A stretch of 64,000 nucleotides of DNA from Falsirhodobacter flavus (GCA_029846755.1 JARWBI010000001.1:558001-622000), one strand, 5' to 3'; positions 51,661 to 62,753 are shown, counted from the first letter of the stretch. Numbers and translations: made by a program. Notes: generated from the letters alone by a model not told the origin.

Positions 51661-53115
51661 TCACGATCTGCCGCGACGCAGGAAAGTTGATTGCAGGACC
51701 TGAAAACAGGGGTTGCATAGTGCCCAAAGCAGCGGCGCATACAGCACGATGCCCGTAAAGATGATCGGCACCAGCAGGATCGGCGCCCCCGAGAACAGCC
51801 CGCTGCGCAGCCAGAACGCCTCCAGCGCAAAGATCATCAGCGTGGCAGCGACCCAGATTCGCAGCACCAGCAGCAGAGCCGGCCACAGGCCCTTCCGTGC
51901 GATCGGCTGCATCAGGAACACGGCAAGGCCGGCCATCGAAAGCTCGGTCAGGATCAGCGCGAAGCTGACGCCCAGAACCGATCCTGCCCGCGCCGCCGTC
52001 CAGATCCCGGCGATGGTGACGATCAAGCCCAGTGTGCTGCCCATGATGTTGTATTCCGGACGGCCCAGCGCGCCGAAGCCGGTATAAAGGTATCGGAACG
52101 GCACCGAGATCGCCGCCGCGACGCAAAGCGCGCGCGACAGGTCGGCCGCGCCTTCCCACCCCGGGCCGACGACCAGAGGCAGAAGCAGCGGCGCACAGAC
52201 CGCAATGCCAAGAAAGACCGGAACCCCCACCGAGGCGACGTTCGCAACGGTCCGCGCGGCGGTCGCGCCCAGCCGTTGCGGGTCGTTCTGAAGCGGCGCG
52301 AGGATGGAGAAGACGAGGTTGTGCCCCACGCTGACGATGGCCGACCGGAGCGGTTCCACCAGCCGCATCGCGATGCTGAGCTGTCCAAGCACGGCGGTGC
52401 CGAACCATGCGTTGACGATGAAGGTCAGCGTGGTCGGCATCATCGCGCGGATGACCTCGTCCGTCAGGCGCAGGCCGGAAAAGCGGAAGATCTCGCGAAA
52501 GCGCGGCCCGTCCCAGCCCGGAGCCAGCAGCGCCTGCCGCCCGCGCAGACGAAAGCCGATCATCGACAGCAGCGGGTAAAGCGCGATGGGCAGCATCCGC
52601 TGCAAGATCAGCGCGAAGACCCCCATTCCGGCCAGCGCCGCGACGATGGCCGCAACGCAGCCGATAACGGCGCTGGCTGCCTGGCAGACGGCGATGCTGT
52701 CGAATCGGCCCTGACGGCGGCAAATGGCGCGCGCGATGCTGCCTGGCCCCTGTCCCAGAAGGAACAGTGCCGCGACCGGCATCCAGATCGCCAGCGACGG
52801 AACGCCCGTGGCCTGCGCGACCAGCGGTCCCGCCGCTGCAAGCGCCGCGATGATCGCGACGCTTGCCAGAAGCGAGACCAGCAGGGCGCTGCGCAGGTGC
52901 CCGGTCGACAGGCGCCCCCTTTGCGTCAACGCCTCCTCGAACGGGGTGCTGACGAAGGTGCCCAGCATCGTCACGACCGTCAGCGCCATCAGCGCCGTGC
53001 CGAAATCCTCGGGGATCAGGATGCGGGCAAGGATCGCCGTGCTGGCAAGCTGCGCCGCCAACCGTATTCCGGCATCGGCTGCCGACAGGCCGATCCACTT
53101 GCCGATTCGCGCCAC
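51661..53115 (-). CDS. Wzx-like polysaccharide flippase
   Basis: 484 residues, about twelve membrane segments, MOP superfamily (AADAGIRLAAQLASTAILARILIPEDFG at the N-terminus). It flips the lipid-linked repeat across the inner membrane. The start is GTG at 53115, one base after the preceding stop with GGAAGG upstream; longer frames extend into that gene. A 95-base gap to the Wzz-like gene shows nothing else. Confidence 0.9.
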   Translation of the reverse strand: MARIGKWIGLSAADAGIRLAAQLASTAILARILIPEDFGTALMALTVVTMLGTFVSTPFEEALTQRGRLSTGHLRSALLVSLLASVAIIAALAAAGPLVAQATGVPSLAIWMPVAALFLLGQGPGSIARAICRRQGRFDSIAVCQAASAVIGCVAAIVAALAGMGVFALILQRMLPIALYPLLSMIGFRLRGRQALLAPGWDGPRFREIFRFSGLRLTDEVIRAMMPTTLTFIVNAWFGTAVLGQLSIAMRLVEPLRSAIVSVGHNLVFSILAPLQNDPQRLGATAARTVANVASVGVPVFLGIAVCAPLLLPLVVGPGWEGAADLSRALCVAAAISVPFRYLYTGFGALGRPEYNIMGSTLGLIVTIAGIWTAARAGSVLGVSFALILTELSMAGLAVFLMQPIARKGLWPALLLVLRIWVAATLMIFALEAFWLRSGLFSGAPILLVPIIFTGIVLYAPLLWALCNPCFQVLQSTFLRRGRS

Positions 53116-53116
53116 T

Positions 53117-54175
53117 TCAGCCTTCCGTTCGCATGTCGCCAAGCGGTGTCCGGCGCGGTTCGGTGCGGGCGGGGGCCATGCCCAGCATCTCGCGCACTTC
53201 GTCGTCCAGCGAACGCAGCCAGTCGCCTGCGGGGTCGGCGCCCAGCAGCTTGCGGTCGGGCCGAATCGACCGGACGGCGCGGCGCAGGCGGGCATATCCG
53301 TCATGACCAAGGATAAGGTTCACCCCCAGCCGGATGCTTTCGCAGATCGCGACGGGCGGGAGGCTGCCGATCGCCAGCGCGCGGAACGCCTCGGGGCGGC
53401 GGCCCGAATTGGCCAGACGCCAGACACGGTCGCGCAGGTAATAGCCGCGGACGGCCTCGGGCGACCAGTCGGCGCGCACCGCTTCGAACCAGTCCATCGA
53501 GCGGTCCACCAGATCGGGGTTCAGCGTCAGACGGTCTGCGGCGTCCGATTCGTCCTTCACGATGCCGGGGACGGTATCGATGCGGAAGCCGACGCCCGCG
53601 CGCCAGAGGCGGATCGCGAAATCGCTGTCCTGGTTGACCGGAAGTTCGGGCCGGAAGGGATGACGGCGCGCCAGCGCGGTCGGCAGCGTCAGCATGCTGG
53701 TCTGGATGCGCCCGCCGTCGCGATAGATGAAATCGACCGGCGATCCGTTGCCGGGCCATTCCGGCTGATGGAACGCCGCGAGCCCGTCGCCGGTCTTGAG
53801 CATGATGCCCGCGCACATGATCCGGTTGCCCGGGCCGCCAGCAAAGGTGCGGATGCGGTCGAACAGCCCCGGCAGCCAGACATCATCCGAATCGAGGAAG
53901 CTGACATGGGATGCGCGCGCGGCCTCGACCCCGACATTGCGCGCGAAGGACCCGCTGCGCTTTTCCGGCAGACGCAGGACGCGCACGCCAAGCCCTTCCA
54001 GCAGCGAATAGGTCGCCGTCATGTCGATGGAGGAAAAATCGTCGACCACGATGATTTCCGCCGCATTGCCGGCCTGACGCTGGACCGAACGGATCGCGGT
54101 CAGCAACCGACGCGAACGGTTGCGACTTGGAATGACGACGGAAAGAAGGGGGGCGGCAGGCTCTGAAACTCGCAA
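53117..54175 (-). CDS. Glycosyltransferase family 2
   Basis: About 352 residues. GT-A core LLSVVIPSRNRSRRLLTAI, AEIIVVDDFSS, SFLDSDDVWLPGLFDRI, with QDSDFAIRLWRAG later. No ATG suits the start: a TTG at 54175 with CGAGG 8 bases upstream places the fold correctly, whereas upstream frames lack homology. Start uncertain. First gene of the leftward half, divergent from 54406. Confidence 0.88.
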   Translation of the reverse strand: MRVSEPAAPLLSVVIPSRNRSRRLLTAIRSVQRQAGNAAEIIVVDDFSSIDMTATYSLLEGLGVRVLRLPEKRSGSFARNVGVEAARASHVSFLDSDDVWLPGLFDRIRTFAGGPGNRIMCAGIMLKTGDGLAAFHQPEWPGNGSPVDFIYRDGGRIQTSMLTLPTALARRHPFRPELPVNQDSDFAIRLWRAGVGFRIDTVPGIVKDESDAADRLTLNPDLVDRSMDWFEAVRADWSPEAVRGYYLRDRVWRLANSGRRPEAFRALAIGSLPPVAICESIRLGVNLILGHDGYARLRRAVRSIRPDRKLLGADPAGDWLRSLDDEVREMLGMAPARTEPRRTPLGDMRTEG

Positions 54176-54405
54176 AATACGGACCTCGGGCAAAACATCG
54201 GGAGGCGGAACTGGTAAAGACTTGGCATGAAGCTGCCCCGCCCACGGTAAAGCGATCACCGCCACGGCACAAGGACCGCCGTCACCAGAGGCAAGAGCAC
54301 GCTTGAAAAAAATTCGATTCCGGTGTTCTGCTGCGCTACGGGCCGGGTTGGCCCCTGTTGATTGGTGACGCGGCGGTTTGCGCTGCAATTTAAAGTGGTT
54401 TTGAT

Positions 54406-55332
54406 ATGGAAAGCACCGCCGCAACGGGTGCCCCGTTTTTCTCTGTGGTCATTCCGGTCTGGAATCGGCAGGCGCTTGTCGGTCGGACGATCCGGTCCTG
54501 CCTTGCACAGGACTTCGCCGATTTCGAGGTCGTGGTCGTCGACGACGGATCGACAGACGATACGCGCGGCGTGGTGCTGGCCTTCGACGATCCGCGCATC
54601 CGCTATGTCCGGCAGGACAATGCCGGGGCCTCCGCCGCCCGCAACCGCGGCGGGGCCGAGGCGCGGGGGCGCTATGTCGCGTTTCTCGATTCCGACGACG
54701 AATTCCTTCCTGGCAAGCTGTCGGCCTTCCACGCCGCCATCGGCGATGCCGGGCCGGAGGTCTGCTGGTATTCGCCGCTTTGGTTCCATCGCGGCGACGG
54801 CAACCGCCTGTTGAAGCCCGAACGCCCCATCGGCAAGGAAGAGCGCGTGGGCGATTACCTGTTTGCCGCCGACGGGCTGATGCAGACCTCGACGCTGGTG
54901 ATCCCGCGCGATCTGTTCGTGAGGGTGGGCTTCGATCCGGCCCTCCGGACGCTGGAGGATCTGGACCTTTGCCTGCGGCTGGAGGCAGCGGGCGGGCGGT
55001 TCCGCATGGTGCCGGGGGCGCAGGTCGTCTGGTATGACGACACGCCGGTCGGACGGCTCAGCTATACCGTGACGCCGGACCATGTGCTGCGCTGGGCGCG
55101 GGATGCGCGCGGGCTGATGACGCCGCGTGCGCAGGCAGGCTTCCTTGCCCGCCATGCCGCGCCGGGGCTGATGCGCAAAAGCCCGCTGCGCGCCGTCGGG
55201 ATGCTGTGTCGCGCCATTGCGACGGGCGGGCTGTCGGCGCCGCGCGCAGGCACGCTGCTGCTGCGCGGGATCGCGCCGGGCGCCTATGGCCGCCTGCGTG
55301 ACGGGCTCGTGCGGCGGAGGGCATCGGCATGA
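54406..55332 (+). CDS. Glycosyltransferase family 2
   Basis: 308 residues. FFSVVIPVWNRQALVGRTI, FEVVVVDDGSTDDT, NAGASAARNRGG and VAFLDSDDEFLPGKL form the complete GT-A domain; LRTLEDLDLCLRLEAAGG is the acceptor motif. Probable sugar transfer to the lipid-linked repeat. Divergent from the other GT2 across about 230 bases that must hold both promoters. Overlaps the next gene by ATGA. Confidence 0.94.
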   Translation: MESTAATGAPFFSVVIPVWNRQALVGRTIRSCLAQDFADFEVVVVDDGSTDDTRGVVLAFDDPRIRYVRQDNAGASAARNRGGAEARGRYVAFLDSDDEFLPGKLSAFHAAIGDAGPEVCWYSPLWFHRGDGNRLLKPERPIGKEERVGDYLFAADGLMQTSTLVIPRDLFVRVGFDPALRTLEDLDLCLRLEAAGGRFRMVPGAQVVWYDDTPVGRLSYTVTPDHVLRWARDARGLMTPRAQAGFLARHAAPGLMRKSPLRAVGMLCRAIATGGLSAPRAGTLLLRGIAPGAYGRLRDGLVRRRASA

Positions 55333-56456
55333 CCCTGCGCCGTGTTCTGCATGTGACCGAAGCCCCCCTTGGCGGCGTCGTTGCCTATCTGGAGGAGGTG
55401 CTGGCCGCGCAGGGTAACAGCCCGCTGGAGGAGGTCACGCTCGTGACCCCCGAAATCAACCTGCCCGCGCTTGAACGTGCGGACGGGCGGCGGATGCGGT
55501 TCGTGCCCTTCGTGCATCGGCGGGGGTCGGTCATGGGCCTTCTTCGCCTCGCAAGGTTGACAGTGCGCGAGGCGCGTGCCGCCCGCCCCGAGGTGATCCA
55601 CGTCCATTCGACCTTTGCCGGCGCGCTGGTGCGCCTGTGCCGTCCGCTGATTCCCCGCACCACACGGATCGTCTATTGCCCCCATGGCTGGTCGTTCCTG
55701 CGCGAAGGCAAGCCCGCGCTGAACCGTGCGCTGGCGCTGGCCGAACGGGCGCTGTCGCTGGGATGCGACCGGATCATCTGCATTTCGCAGCACGAGCGCG
55801 AGGAGGCGCTGGCCGCCGGTCTGCCCGCCCGCAAGCTGGTGGTGATCGACAACGGCGTGACGCCGCGCCCCGCCGCCGCACCGATCCGGCGCGAGGGCCC
55901 GCTGAAGATCGCCTTCGCGGGCCGATTCGACCGCCAGAAGGGCTTCGACACCTATTGCGAGGTGATGCGCCGTCTGGGCGATACCGTGCAGGGGATCGCC
56001 ATCGGCCGGGCCATCGTCACCTCGGACGAAGTCCGCATCCCCCCGAATGTCGAGGTTCTGGGTTGGCAACCGCGCGAACGGGTCTTCGAACTGTATCGCG
56101 AGGCGGATGTGCTTCTGGTGCCCTCGCGTTGGGAGGGGTTCGGGCTCGTGGCCATCGAGGCGATGCAGGCCGGGACGGCCGTCTTCGCCAGCCGCGTCGG
56201 CGGTTTGCAGGACATCGTGCGCGACGGCCAGACGGGTCAGCTGTTCGCACCGGGCGACACCGAAGCGATCGTTGCCGCGATCCGCAGTGCCACGCCCGAG
56301 CGACTGCGCGAAATGGGGCAGGCGGGCTTGGCGCGATTCCATGACAGATATACCGCAGCGCGAATGAATTCCCAGATCCTTCAACTCTATATCGAAATGA
56401 CCGGCAAGCCTCTTCCCGTTCTGCAAAGTCGCGGAAACCTTGAGGAATTGGTTTAG
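55329..56456 (+). CDS. Glycosyltransferase family 4
   Basis: 375 residues, GT-B. N-domain opens VLHVTEAPLGGVVAYLEEVL; donor domain has IAFAGRFDRQKGFDTYCEVM and VPSRWEGFGLVAIEAMQAG. Likely adds a sugar to the exopolysaccharide repeat. Second gene of the rightward half; the priming transferase follows after 160 bases with its own promoter. Confidence 0.93.
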   Translation: MTLRRVLHVTEAPLGGVVAYLEEVLAAQGNSPLEEVTLVTPEINLPALERADGRRMRFVPFVHRRGSVMGLLRLARLTVREARAARPEVIHVHSTFAGALVRLCRPLIPRTTRIVYCPHGWSFLREGKPALNRALALAERALSLGCDRIICISQHEREEALAAGLPARKLVVIDNGVTPRPAAAPIRREGPLKIAFAGRFDRQKGFDTYCEVMRRLGDTVQGIAIGRAIVTSDEVRIPPNVEVLGWQPRERVFELYREADVLLVPSRWEGFGLVAIEAMQAGTAVFASRVGGLQDIVRDGQTGQLFAPGDTEAIVAAIRSATPERLREMGQAGLARFHDRYTAARMNSQILQLYIEMTGKPLPVLQSRGNLEELV

Positions 56457-56551
56457 TCGTTTCTTTTCAACGCGCAAGGTAAAGCGTCAATTCTTTGTCG
56501 GCCCGTTTTTGCGATTAATCGCTGCATCCGCGAATAAATCTTCAGCGGCAG

Positions 56552-56579
56552 TTGACTTTAAACTGGCACTGGCTAAGAA
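56552..56579 (+). promoter_or_regulatory. Possible promoter of the priming transferase gene
   Basis: TTGACT (56552-56557), a 16-base spacer and TAAGAA (56574-56579) lie in an AT-rich 160-base gap, 38 bases before the ATG. Plausible but unverified. Confidence 0.4.
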
Positions 56580-56616
56580 AAGTTAAAGTGTATTTACCAG
56601 TTTTCAGGGTTTCCGA

Positions 56617-57324
56617 ATGACCGTCCATCTTGACGAGCCATCCGTTACGTCTGCGCAAGAGGTTTCGCTTGCAGACTCCACCGAGGCCCTTTTGCCCGGA
56701 GCGACACGGACATTTTCCTACCGCGAGATCGGCAAGCGCGCCTTCGATCTGGGGCTCTGCCTGCTTCTGCTGCCGCTGATCGCGCCGATCGTGGCGGTGC
56801 TTGCGGCGATGGTCGCCACCGATGGCGGCAATCCGTTCTTCCTTCAGCGGCGTGTCGGTCGGGGCGGGCGGACCTTCCGCTGCGTCAAGATCCGCTCGAT
56901 GGTGATGGATGCCGAAGCGCGCCTGCAAAAGCTGCTGCGCGAGGACCCCGAAGCGGCGGCAGAATGGGCTGAACATCAGAAGCTGGACAACGATCCGCGC
57001 ATCACGCCGCTGGGCCGTTTCCTGCGCAAGTCCAGCCTGGACGAACTGCCGCAACTCTGGAACGTCATCCGGGGCGAGATGAGCATCGTCGGACCGCGCC
57101 CCGTCGTTCCGGACGAGCTACTGCGCTATGGCAAGCACGCCGCCTCTTACAAACGGGTGCGGCCGGGCGTGACGGGGCTGTGGCAAGCCACGGGGCGCAA
57201 CGCTTTGTCCTATGACGAACGCGTGCAGCTTGATGTCCGCTACGAGCGTGAGGTGACGCTTGCAATGGACCTGCGCCTGATCTTCCTGACCGGGTTTTCC
57301 GTCGTCAACGCGACGGGCAAGTAA
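56617..57324 (+). CDS. Undecaprenyl-phosphate sugar phosphotransferase (ExoY-like)
   Basis: 235 residues. One membrane-associated hydrophobic segment (about 42-67), then the bacterial sugar transferase domain: [40 protein letters not shown] and [16 protein letters not shown]. Short ExoY-type (no five-helix N-domain). It starts the lipid-linked repeat by moving a sugar-1-phosphate to undecaprenyl phosphate. Complements the Wzx, Wzy and Wzz-like proteins nearby. Confidence 0.95.
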   Translation: MTVHLDEPSVTSAQEVSLADSTEALLPGATRTFSYREIGKRAFDLGLCLLLLPLIAPIVAVLAAMVATDGGNPFFLQRRVGRGGRTFRCVKIRSMVMDAEARLQKLLREDPEAAAEWAEHQKLDNDPRITPLGRFLRKSSLDELPQLWNVIRGEMSIVGPRPVVPDELLRYGKHAASYKRVRPGVTGLWQATGRNALSYDERVQLDVRYEREVTLAMDLRLIFLTGFSVVNATGK

Positions 57325-57422
57325 AAGTCTAGGTATTTTCGAAGCAGGGGTGATGGGGGAATAAACGGCTCCTTCATCACCTGATCCCGAATGTCGCGGC
57401 TCAACGCGCAACCGGGAATATC

Positions 57423-59855
57423 ATGCCTGCTCTTTGGCCCATCGCTCAGAACCTTGAAACATTCGGCGCGCTTGCTGCCCTGTTCGCCACGGCGATGGTC
57501 GCACTGGCGGCGCGGCGCAAGGCGCGGATGGCCGATCTTGCGACCGAGGGGCTGGCGCTTCTGGTCATGGGGCGGGTCGTGTCCGGCAACCGGGTGTTCC
57601 ACGACCTTTCGGCGCGGCGGTGGCGCGATCTGAACCCTGGCATGATCGTCCGCCTGCGCGCGGCGAAAGGGCAGGTGGTCCGTCTTGAACTTGAACGCCC
57701 GGACGGCGGCCCGCGCTCCGTGGATGCGGCGCTGCGCCCTGCGGGCTGGCAGACCGAAGTGCTGATCCTGCGCGATCCCGCCAATGTGCTTGCGGCGGAA
57801 CTGTCGCTGCGCCACGCCATAGAGGGCGAACGTCGCCTGCGCCTGCTGATCCAGAGCGTGACCGACTATGCCATCTATATGCTCGACCCTTCGGGCAATG
57901 TGGCGAACTGGAACTCCGGGGCCGAGCGCAACAAGGGCTATACCGCCGACGAGATCGTCGGGCAGCATTTCTCGCGCTTCTTCTCGGCCGAGGATCGGCT
58001 GGCCCGCCTGCCCGAACGCGCGTTGGAACGGGCGCTGCGGCAGGGCAAGTTCCAGGCCGAGGGTTGGCGGTATCGCAAGGATGGCAGCCGGTTCTGGGCC
58101 TCGGTGCTGGTCGAACCGATCCACGGGGACGACGGCGCGCATCTGGGTTTCGCAAAGATCACCCACGACGACACCCGAAAGCGCGAAGATGCCGAACGGA
58201 TGGCCACGCTGCACCGCAATCTGGAACTGGCGCTGGGCAATATGAGCCAGGGGCTGGCCCTGTTCGACGCGGGCGGGAGGCTGTTGATCGCCAACGACCG
58301 CCTGCGCGAGATCGTGGATCTTTCGGCCGCCGATCCGACGCAGGAGAATGTGGCCCGGGAGATGGCGCTTCGCGCCGACCTGGGCGGCGACGGTATCGAC
58401 GAGTTTCTGGCGGCGCACCGAAACCTTTGGTCTCTGCGCCACGAGGCCGAGATCGTACAGGACATGCGCGACGGTCGCACGATCCGCGTGGTTCATCGCC
58501 CGGTTCCGGATGGCGGCTGGGTATCCACATATGAAGACATCTCCGAACGCCGCCGCTCCGAGGAGCAGATCGTCCACATGGCCCGACACGACACGCTGAC
58601 GGGTCTGCCCAACCGTGCGAGTTTCTCGGACAGCATCGCGTGGGCGCTGGACGCCGCCACGGCCGGCGGCAACCGTGTCGCGGTTCTGGGCATCGACCTC
58701 GACCGCTTCAAGGAGATCAACGACCATCTTGGCCATTCGGTGGGGGATGCCGTTCTGCGTCTGGCTGCCGAACGCATGACGGCGGTGCTTCAGCCAGGTG
58801 AATTCGTCGCGCGGTTCGGCGGCGACGAATTTGCCGCCTTCATCGAATTCCGCTACGATGCGGACCTGCACACCTTCATCAAGCGGCTGGATCAGGCGAT
58901 CTCTGCCCGGATGCTGATCGAGGGGAACGACGTGTCGGTGGGGGCCAGTATCGGCGTCGCGATCTTCCCGGGGGATGCGGGCAGCGCGGAAAAGCTGATC
59001 GCGAATGCCGATATGGCGATGTATCGCGCCAAGGGTTCGCTGTCCGAGAACACCTGCTTCTATCAGGCCGAGATGGACGAGCTTGCCCGCGCAAGGCGCA
59101 CGCTTGCCCGCGATCTGTGGCAGGCGATCGACCGCAACGAACTGCATCTTCATTACCAGATCCAGAAGTCGGTCAGCACTGGCAGCACGACGGGATACGA
59201 GGTGCTGCTGCGCTGGAACCATCCCGAACGCGGACCGGTATCCCCCGCCGATTTCATCCCGCTGGCCGAGGAATGCGGGGCAATCCTGCCCATCGGCGAA
59301 TGGGTGCTGCGCACGGCCTGCCGCGAGGCTGCAAGCTGGCCCTCGGACATCCGCATCGCCGTCAACCTGTCGCCGGTCCAGCTTGGCAATGGCGCTCTGG
59401 TGGACACGCTGCGCGATGTGCTGAAGGAAACCGGGCTTGCCCCGTGGCGGCTGGAGTTGGAGGTGACCGAAAGCGCGATCATCGCCGACAAGGCCCGCGC
59501 GCTTCATGCGTTGCGCCAGATCAAGGATCTGGGCGTGACCATCGCCATCGACGATTTCGGCACCGGCTATTCCTCGCTGGATACCTTGCGCGCCTTTCCC
59601 TTCGACAAGATCAAGCTGGACCGATCCTTCATGCGCGAGGTCGAGACCAGCAAGCAGGCCAAAGCCATCATCCGCGCGATCCTCGCTCTTGGCCGCAGCC
59701 TCGACGTTCCAGTGCTGGCCGAAGGGGTGGAAACGATGGCGCAGCTTGCCCTGCTGCAAAGCGAGGGCTGCGACGAGGCGCAGGGCTTCCTTCTGGGCCG
59801 TCCCGCCGCCCCCGAGATGTTGCCGGAGCTTTGCAGCCCCGGCAAGGTTGCCTAG
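57423..59855 (+). CDS. PAS-GGDEF-EAL cyclic-di-GMP protein
   Basis: 810 residues. A hydrophobic stretch at about 12-28, then PAS-like domains (about 140-260, [19 protein letters not shown], and about 265-375). GGDEF spans about 385-550 with the intact RFGGDEF (466-470). EAL spans about 560-800 with EVL at 593-595 in place of EAL, plus [26 protein letters not shown] and EGVET all present. Both making and breaking c-di-GMP are possible. It follows the exopolysaccharide genes and is a candidate regulator of them. The stop overlaps ugpC by 4 bases, convergently. Confidence 0.93.
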   Translation: MPALWPIAQNLETFGALAALFATAMVALAARRKARMADLATEGLALLVMGRVVSGNRVFHDLSARRWRDLNPGMIVRLRAAKGQVVRLELERPDGGPRSVDAALRPAGWQTEVLILRDPANVLAAELSLRHAIEGERRLRLLIQSVTDYAIYMLDPSGNVANWNSGAERNKGYTADEIVGQHFSRFFSAEDRLARLPERALERALRQGKFQAEGWRYRKDGSRFWASVLVEPIHGDDGAHLGFAKITHDDTRKREDAERMATLHRNLELALGNMSQGLALFDAGGRLLIANDRLREIVDLSAADPTQENVAREMALRADLGGDGIDEFLAAHRNLWSLRHEAEIVQDMRDGRTIRVVHRPVPDGGWVSTYEDISERRRSEEQIVHMARHDTLTGLPNRASFSDSIAWALDAATAGGNRVAVLGIDLDRFKEINDHLGHSVGDAVLRLAAERMTAVLQPGEFVARFGGDEFAAFIEFRYDADLHTFIKRLDQAISARMLIEGNDVSVGASIGVAIFPGDAGSAEKLIANADMAMYRAKGSLSENTCFYQAEMDELARARRTLARDLWQAIDRNELHLHYQIQKSVSTGSTTGYEVLLRWNHPERGPVSPADFIPLAEECGAILPIGEWVLRTACREAASWPSDIRIAVNLSPVQLGNGALVDTLRDVLKETGLAPWRLELEVTESAIIADKARALHALRQIKDLGVTIAIDDFGTGYSSLDTLRAFPFDKIKLDRSFMREVETSKQAKAIIRAILALGRSLDVPVLAEGVETMAQLALLQSEGCDEAQGFLLGRPAAPEMLPELCSPGKVA

Positions 59856-60916
59856 GCAAAGACCGGCGCGCGGGCTTCGATCCGCTTGCCGCTGACCGCG
59901 TCGAACAGGTGCAGCCTTTCGCGGGGCAGGGCGACCGGAACCACGTCCGACAAAGGGACATCGGGCGACAGTGCGATGGTCAGTGACTGATCCTCGAACA
60001 TCCCATGCACCAGCCGCTGGGCGCCAAGCTCTTCCACATGCTCGATGCGCAGCTGTACGGCCGCCTCGCCCGGCGCGGCAAGGCGCAGATCCTCGGCCCG
60101 CAGGCCCAGCGTGACCGGACCCTGCGCGCCCTTCAGCGGCACCGAAACTCCGCCGAACCACAGCATCCCCCCTTCGGCCCGCGCATCCACAAGGTTCATC
60201 GCGGGCGATCCGATGAAGCTGGCCACGAAGGTCGAGGCGGGCTTGTGATAGATTTCGAGCGGCGCACCGATCTGCTCGATCCGCCCTGCGTTCAGAACAA
60301 CAAGGCGGTCGGCCAGCGTCATCGCCTCCAACTGGTCATGGGTGACGTAGATGGATGTGGTGCCAAGCCGCTTCTGCAGCTTGCGGATTTCGGCCCGCAT
60401 CGTCACCCGCAGCTTCGCGTCGAGGTTCGACAGCGGTTCGTCGAACAGGAACGCTGCCGGTTTGCGGACGATGGCGCGGCCCATGGCGACCCGCTGACGC
60501 TGGCCGCCCGACAGGGCACGGGGCTTGCGGTCCAGATACTGCCCAATCTCGAGCATCCGGGCGGCCTCGGCCACACGTGCCTCGATCTCGGCCTTGGGCG
60601 TCTTGCGGTTCTTCAGCCCGTAGGCGAGGTTTTCGCGCACCGTCATATGCGGATAGAGGGCATAGTTCTGGAACACCATCGCGATGTCGCGATCGGCCGG
60701 GTCCAGATCGTTGACGCGGCGATCCCCGATGCGAACCTCGCCGCCGGAAATCGGCTCCAGCCCCGCGACCATGCGCAGCAGCGTCGATTTCCCGCAGCCC
60801 GACGGGCCGACCAGCACGATGAACTCGCCATCCTTGATGTCGATGCTGACCCCGTGCACGGCGGTATTTCCGCCGGCATAGGTCTTCACCACGTTCTCGA
60901 TTGCTATGGATGCCAT
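59852..60916 (-). CDS. ugpC: ABC importer ATPase, UgpC/MalK type
   Basis: 354 residues. Walker [35 protein letters not shown], Walker B AFLFDEP and H-loop YVTHD; residues 240-354 form the MalK-like regulatory domain. It powers the importer. The start is one base after the ugpE stop. Last gene of ugpB-A-E-C. Confidence 0.95.
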   Translation of the reverse strand: MASIAIENVVKTYAGGNTAVHGVSIDIKDGEFIVLVGPSGCGKSTLLRMVAGLEPISGGEVRIGDRRVNDLDPADRDIAMVFQNYALYPHMTVRENLAYGLKNRKTPKAEIEARVAEAARMLEIGQYLDRKPRALSGGQRQRVAMGRAIVRKPAAFLFDEPLSNLDAKLRVTMRAEIRKLQKRLGTTSIYVTHDQLEAMTLADRLVVLNAGRIEQIGAPLEIYHKPASTFVASFIGSPAMNLVDARAEGGMLWFGGVSVPLKGAQGPVTLGLRAEDLRLAAPGEAAVQLRIEHVEELGAQRLVHGMFEDQSLTIALSPDVPLSDVVPVALPRERLHLFDAVSGKRIEARAPVFA

Positions 60917-60917
60917 G

Positions 60918-61760
60918 TCACTTGTCGCTTTCTGTCAGACCCTTGATGAACCAGCGCTGGAAGATCACCACCACCGCCACCGGGGGGATGATCGCCAGCA
61001 CGGCCAAAGCGAAGGCCTCGTTATAGTCGGGGATTTGCGAGCCGATCCAAACCTGCAGAATCGATTTGATGCCGCGCATCAGGGTGAAGAACGACTCGTC
61101 CGTCGTCATCAGCATGGGCCACAGATACTGGTTCCAGCCATAGACGAACATGATGATGAAGATCGCCGCGATCATGGTTTTCGACAGCGGCACGATCACG
61201 TCGATGAAGAACTTGACCGGCCCAGCGCCGTCGATGCGCGCGGCCTCCAGCAGCTCGTCCGGGATGGATTTGAAGAACTGCCGGAAATAGAATGTGCCCG
61301 TCGCCGAAGCCAGCAGCGGCACGATCAGGCCCGTATAGCTGTTCAGAATCCCAAGCTGCGACATCACGCCATAGGAGGGCATGATCCGAACCTCCAGCGG
61401 CAGAAGCAGGGTGGTGAAGATTACCCAGAACATGATCGTGGCGAAGCGGAAGCGGAAATAGACGATGGCATAGGCCGCCATCATAGACAGCACGATCTTG
61501 CCCAAGGCGAACCCGACGCCAAGGATCATCGAGTTCATCAGCATCCGCGCGCCGGTGATCTGCCCCGTGAAGCCGCCCTTCTGGGTCAGCACCTTGCTGT
61601 AGGTTTCTGTGAAGTTCCCGCCGGGCAGGATCTGCAAGCCGCCCGTATGGATCTGCGCGGCGGTATAGGTCGACGTCATGAAGGCCACGACCACCGGCAG
61701 CACCAGAAGCGCCGCGCCGATGATCAGGATCAGGTGGTCGAAGGGACGTGTGCGATGCAT
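60918..61760 (-). CDS. ugpE: ABC importer permease, UgpE type
   Basis: 280 residues with six membrane segments and the EAA loop ([25 protein letters not shown]). Second permease of the glycerol-3-phosphate or glycerophosphodiester type importer. The ATG at 61760 follows the ugpA stop by 4 bases; an upstream start at 61790 would overlap it. Confidence 0.94.
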   Translation of the reverse strand: MHRTRPFDHLILIIGAALLVLPVVVAFMTSTYTAAQIHTGGLQILPGGNFTETYSKVLTQKGGFTGQITGARMLMNSMILGVGFALGKIVLSMMAAYAIVYFRFRFATIMFWVIFTTLLLPLEVRIMPSYGVMSQLGILNSYTGLIVPLLASATGTFYFRQFFKSIPDELLEAARIDGAGPVKFFIDVIVPLSKTMIAAIFIIMFVYGWNQYLWPMLMTTDESFFTLMRGIKSILQVWIGSQIPDYNEAFALAVLAIIPPVAVVVIFQRWFIKGLTESDK

Positions 61761-61764
61761 GGCT

Positions 61765-62688
61765 TCAACCGTAATGGATGCGTTTTTCAAGGAAGCGGAA
61801 CTGCACGATGGTCAGCGCGAAGACGACCACCATCAGGATCACCGATTGCGCCGAAGACCCGCCCAGATCGTTGCCGCGGAACCCGTCGTTATAGACCTTG
61901 TAGACCAGCGTGATCGGGTTGTTCGCAGGCTTGTCCTTCACCATCACGTCGATGATCCCGAACGTGTCGAACAGGGCATAGGTGATGTTTATGATCAGCA
62001 GGAAGAACGCCGTCGGCATCAGCAGTGGCAGCGTCACGGTGCGGAACCGGCGCCAGCCGTTCTTGCAGTCGATGAACGCCGCCTCGCGCACCGATACCGG
62101 CACGGCCTGCAGCCCGGACAGGAAGAAGATGAAGTTGTAGGGAATCTGCTTCCACACCGACACGAAGACCATCGCGAAGGCGGTGTCGAAATAGTTCAGA
62201 CCGACCTGCATGTTCCAGCCGAACCACGCGGCCATCTGCACGAAGGGGCCGATATGCATGTCGAAGAACATCATCCCGATCAGCCCTGCCACCGGCGGCG
62301 CGATGGCATAGACCGAGATCAGCAGCGTCTTGTAGGCGCTTGCCCCCCGGATCACCGCATCGGCCTTCACCGCCAACAGCAGCCCGATCGCAAGCGACAG
62401 GAACGTGACCAGCACGGTGAACACGGCGGTGAAGCTGGCGATGCGGCGGTATTCGCGGCTGGCCAATGCGTCGGCATAGTTCGCCATGCCCACGAAGGTC
62501 GATCCGAAGCCGAACGGGTCCTCGATGAAGAAGGACGATTGCACCGCCTGCACCGACGGCCAATAGAAGAACACGACGATCACCGCCAGCTGCGGCAGCA
62601 GGAACAGCCAGGGCAGCAGCGCATTGTCGAACTGCACCCGTTTGGCCGGCTCTGCCTGCACCTTCGGTTTTGCGGAAATTGCGGTCAA
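61765..62688 (-). CDS. ugpA: ABC importer permease, UgpA type
   Basis: 307 residues with six membrane segments (ALLPWLFLLPQLAVIVVFFYWP first) and the EAA loop VSVREAAFIDCKNGWRRFRTVTLPLLMP. Pairs with UgpE. Separated from ugpB by a 65-base gap with a strong hairpin. Confidence 0.94.
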   Translation of the reverse strand: MTAISAKPKVQAEPAKRVQFDNALLPWLFLLPQLAVIVVFFYWPSVQAVQSSFFIEDPFGFGSTFVGMANYADALASREYRRIASFTAVFTVLVTFLSLAIGLLLAVKADAVIRGASAYKTLLISVYAIAPPVAGLIGMMFFDMHIGPFVQMAAWFGWNMQVGLNYFDTAFAMVFVSVWKQIPYNFIFFLSGLQAVPVSVREAAFIDCKNGWRRFRTVTLPLLMPTAFFLLIINITYALFDTFGIIDVMVKDKPANNPITLVYKVYNDGFRGNDLGGSSAQSVILMVVVFALTIVQFRFLEKRIHYG

Positions 62689-62709
62689 AGGGTCCCTCCA
62701 TCAATAGGG

Positions 62710-62735
62710 ACGGGCCCCCGCAAAGGAGGGCCCGT
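62710..62735 (-). other. Hairpin between ugpB and ugpA
   Basis: ACGGGCCC (62710-62717) pairs perfectly with GGGCCCGT (62728-62735) across a 10-nt loop. It lacks a T run. Such hairpins after binding-protein genes commonly stabilise the upstream mRNA and lower permease expression. Confidence 0.65.
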
Positions 62736-62753
62736 GGTCGAGGTCGGAAGGGA

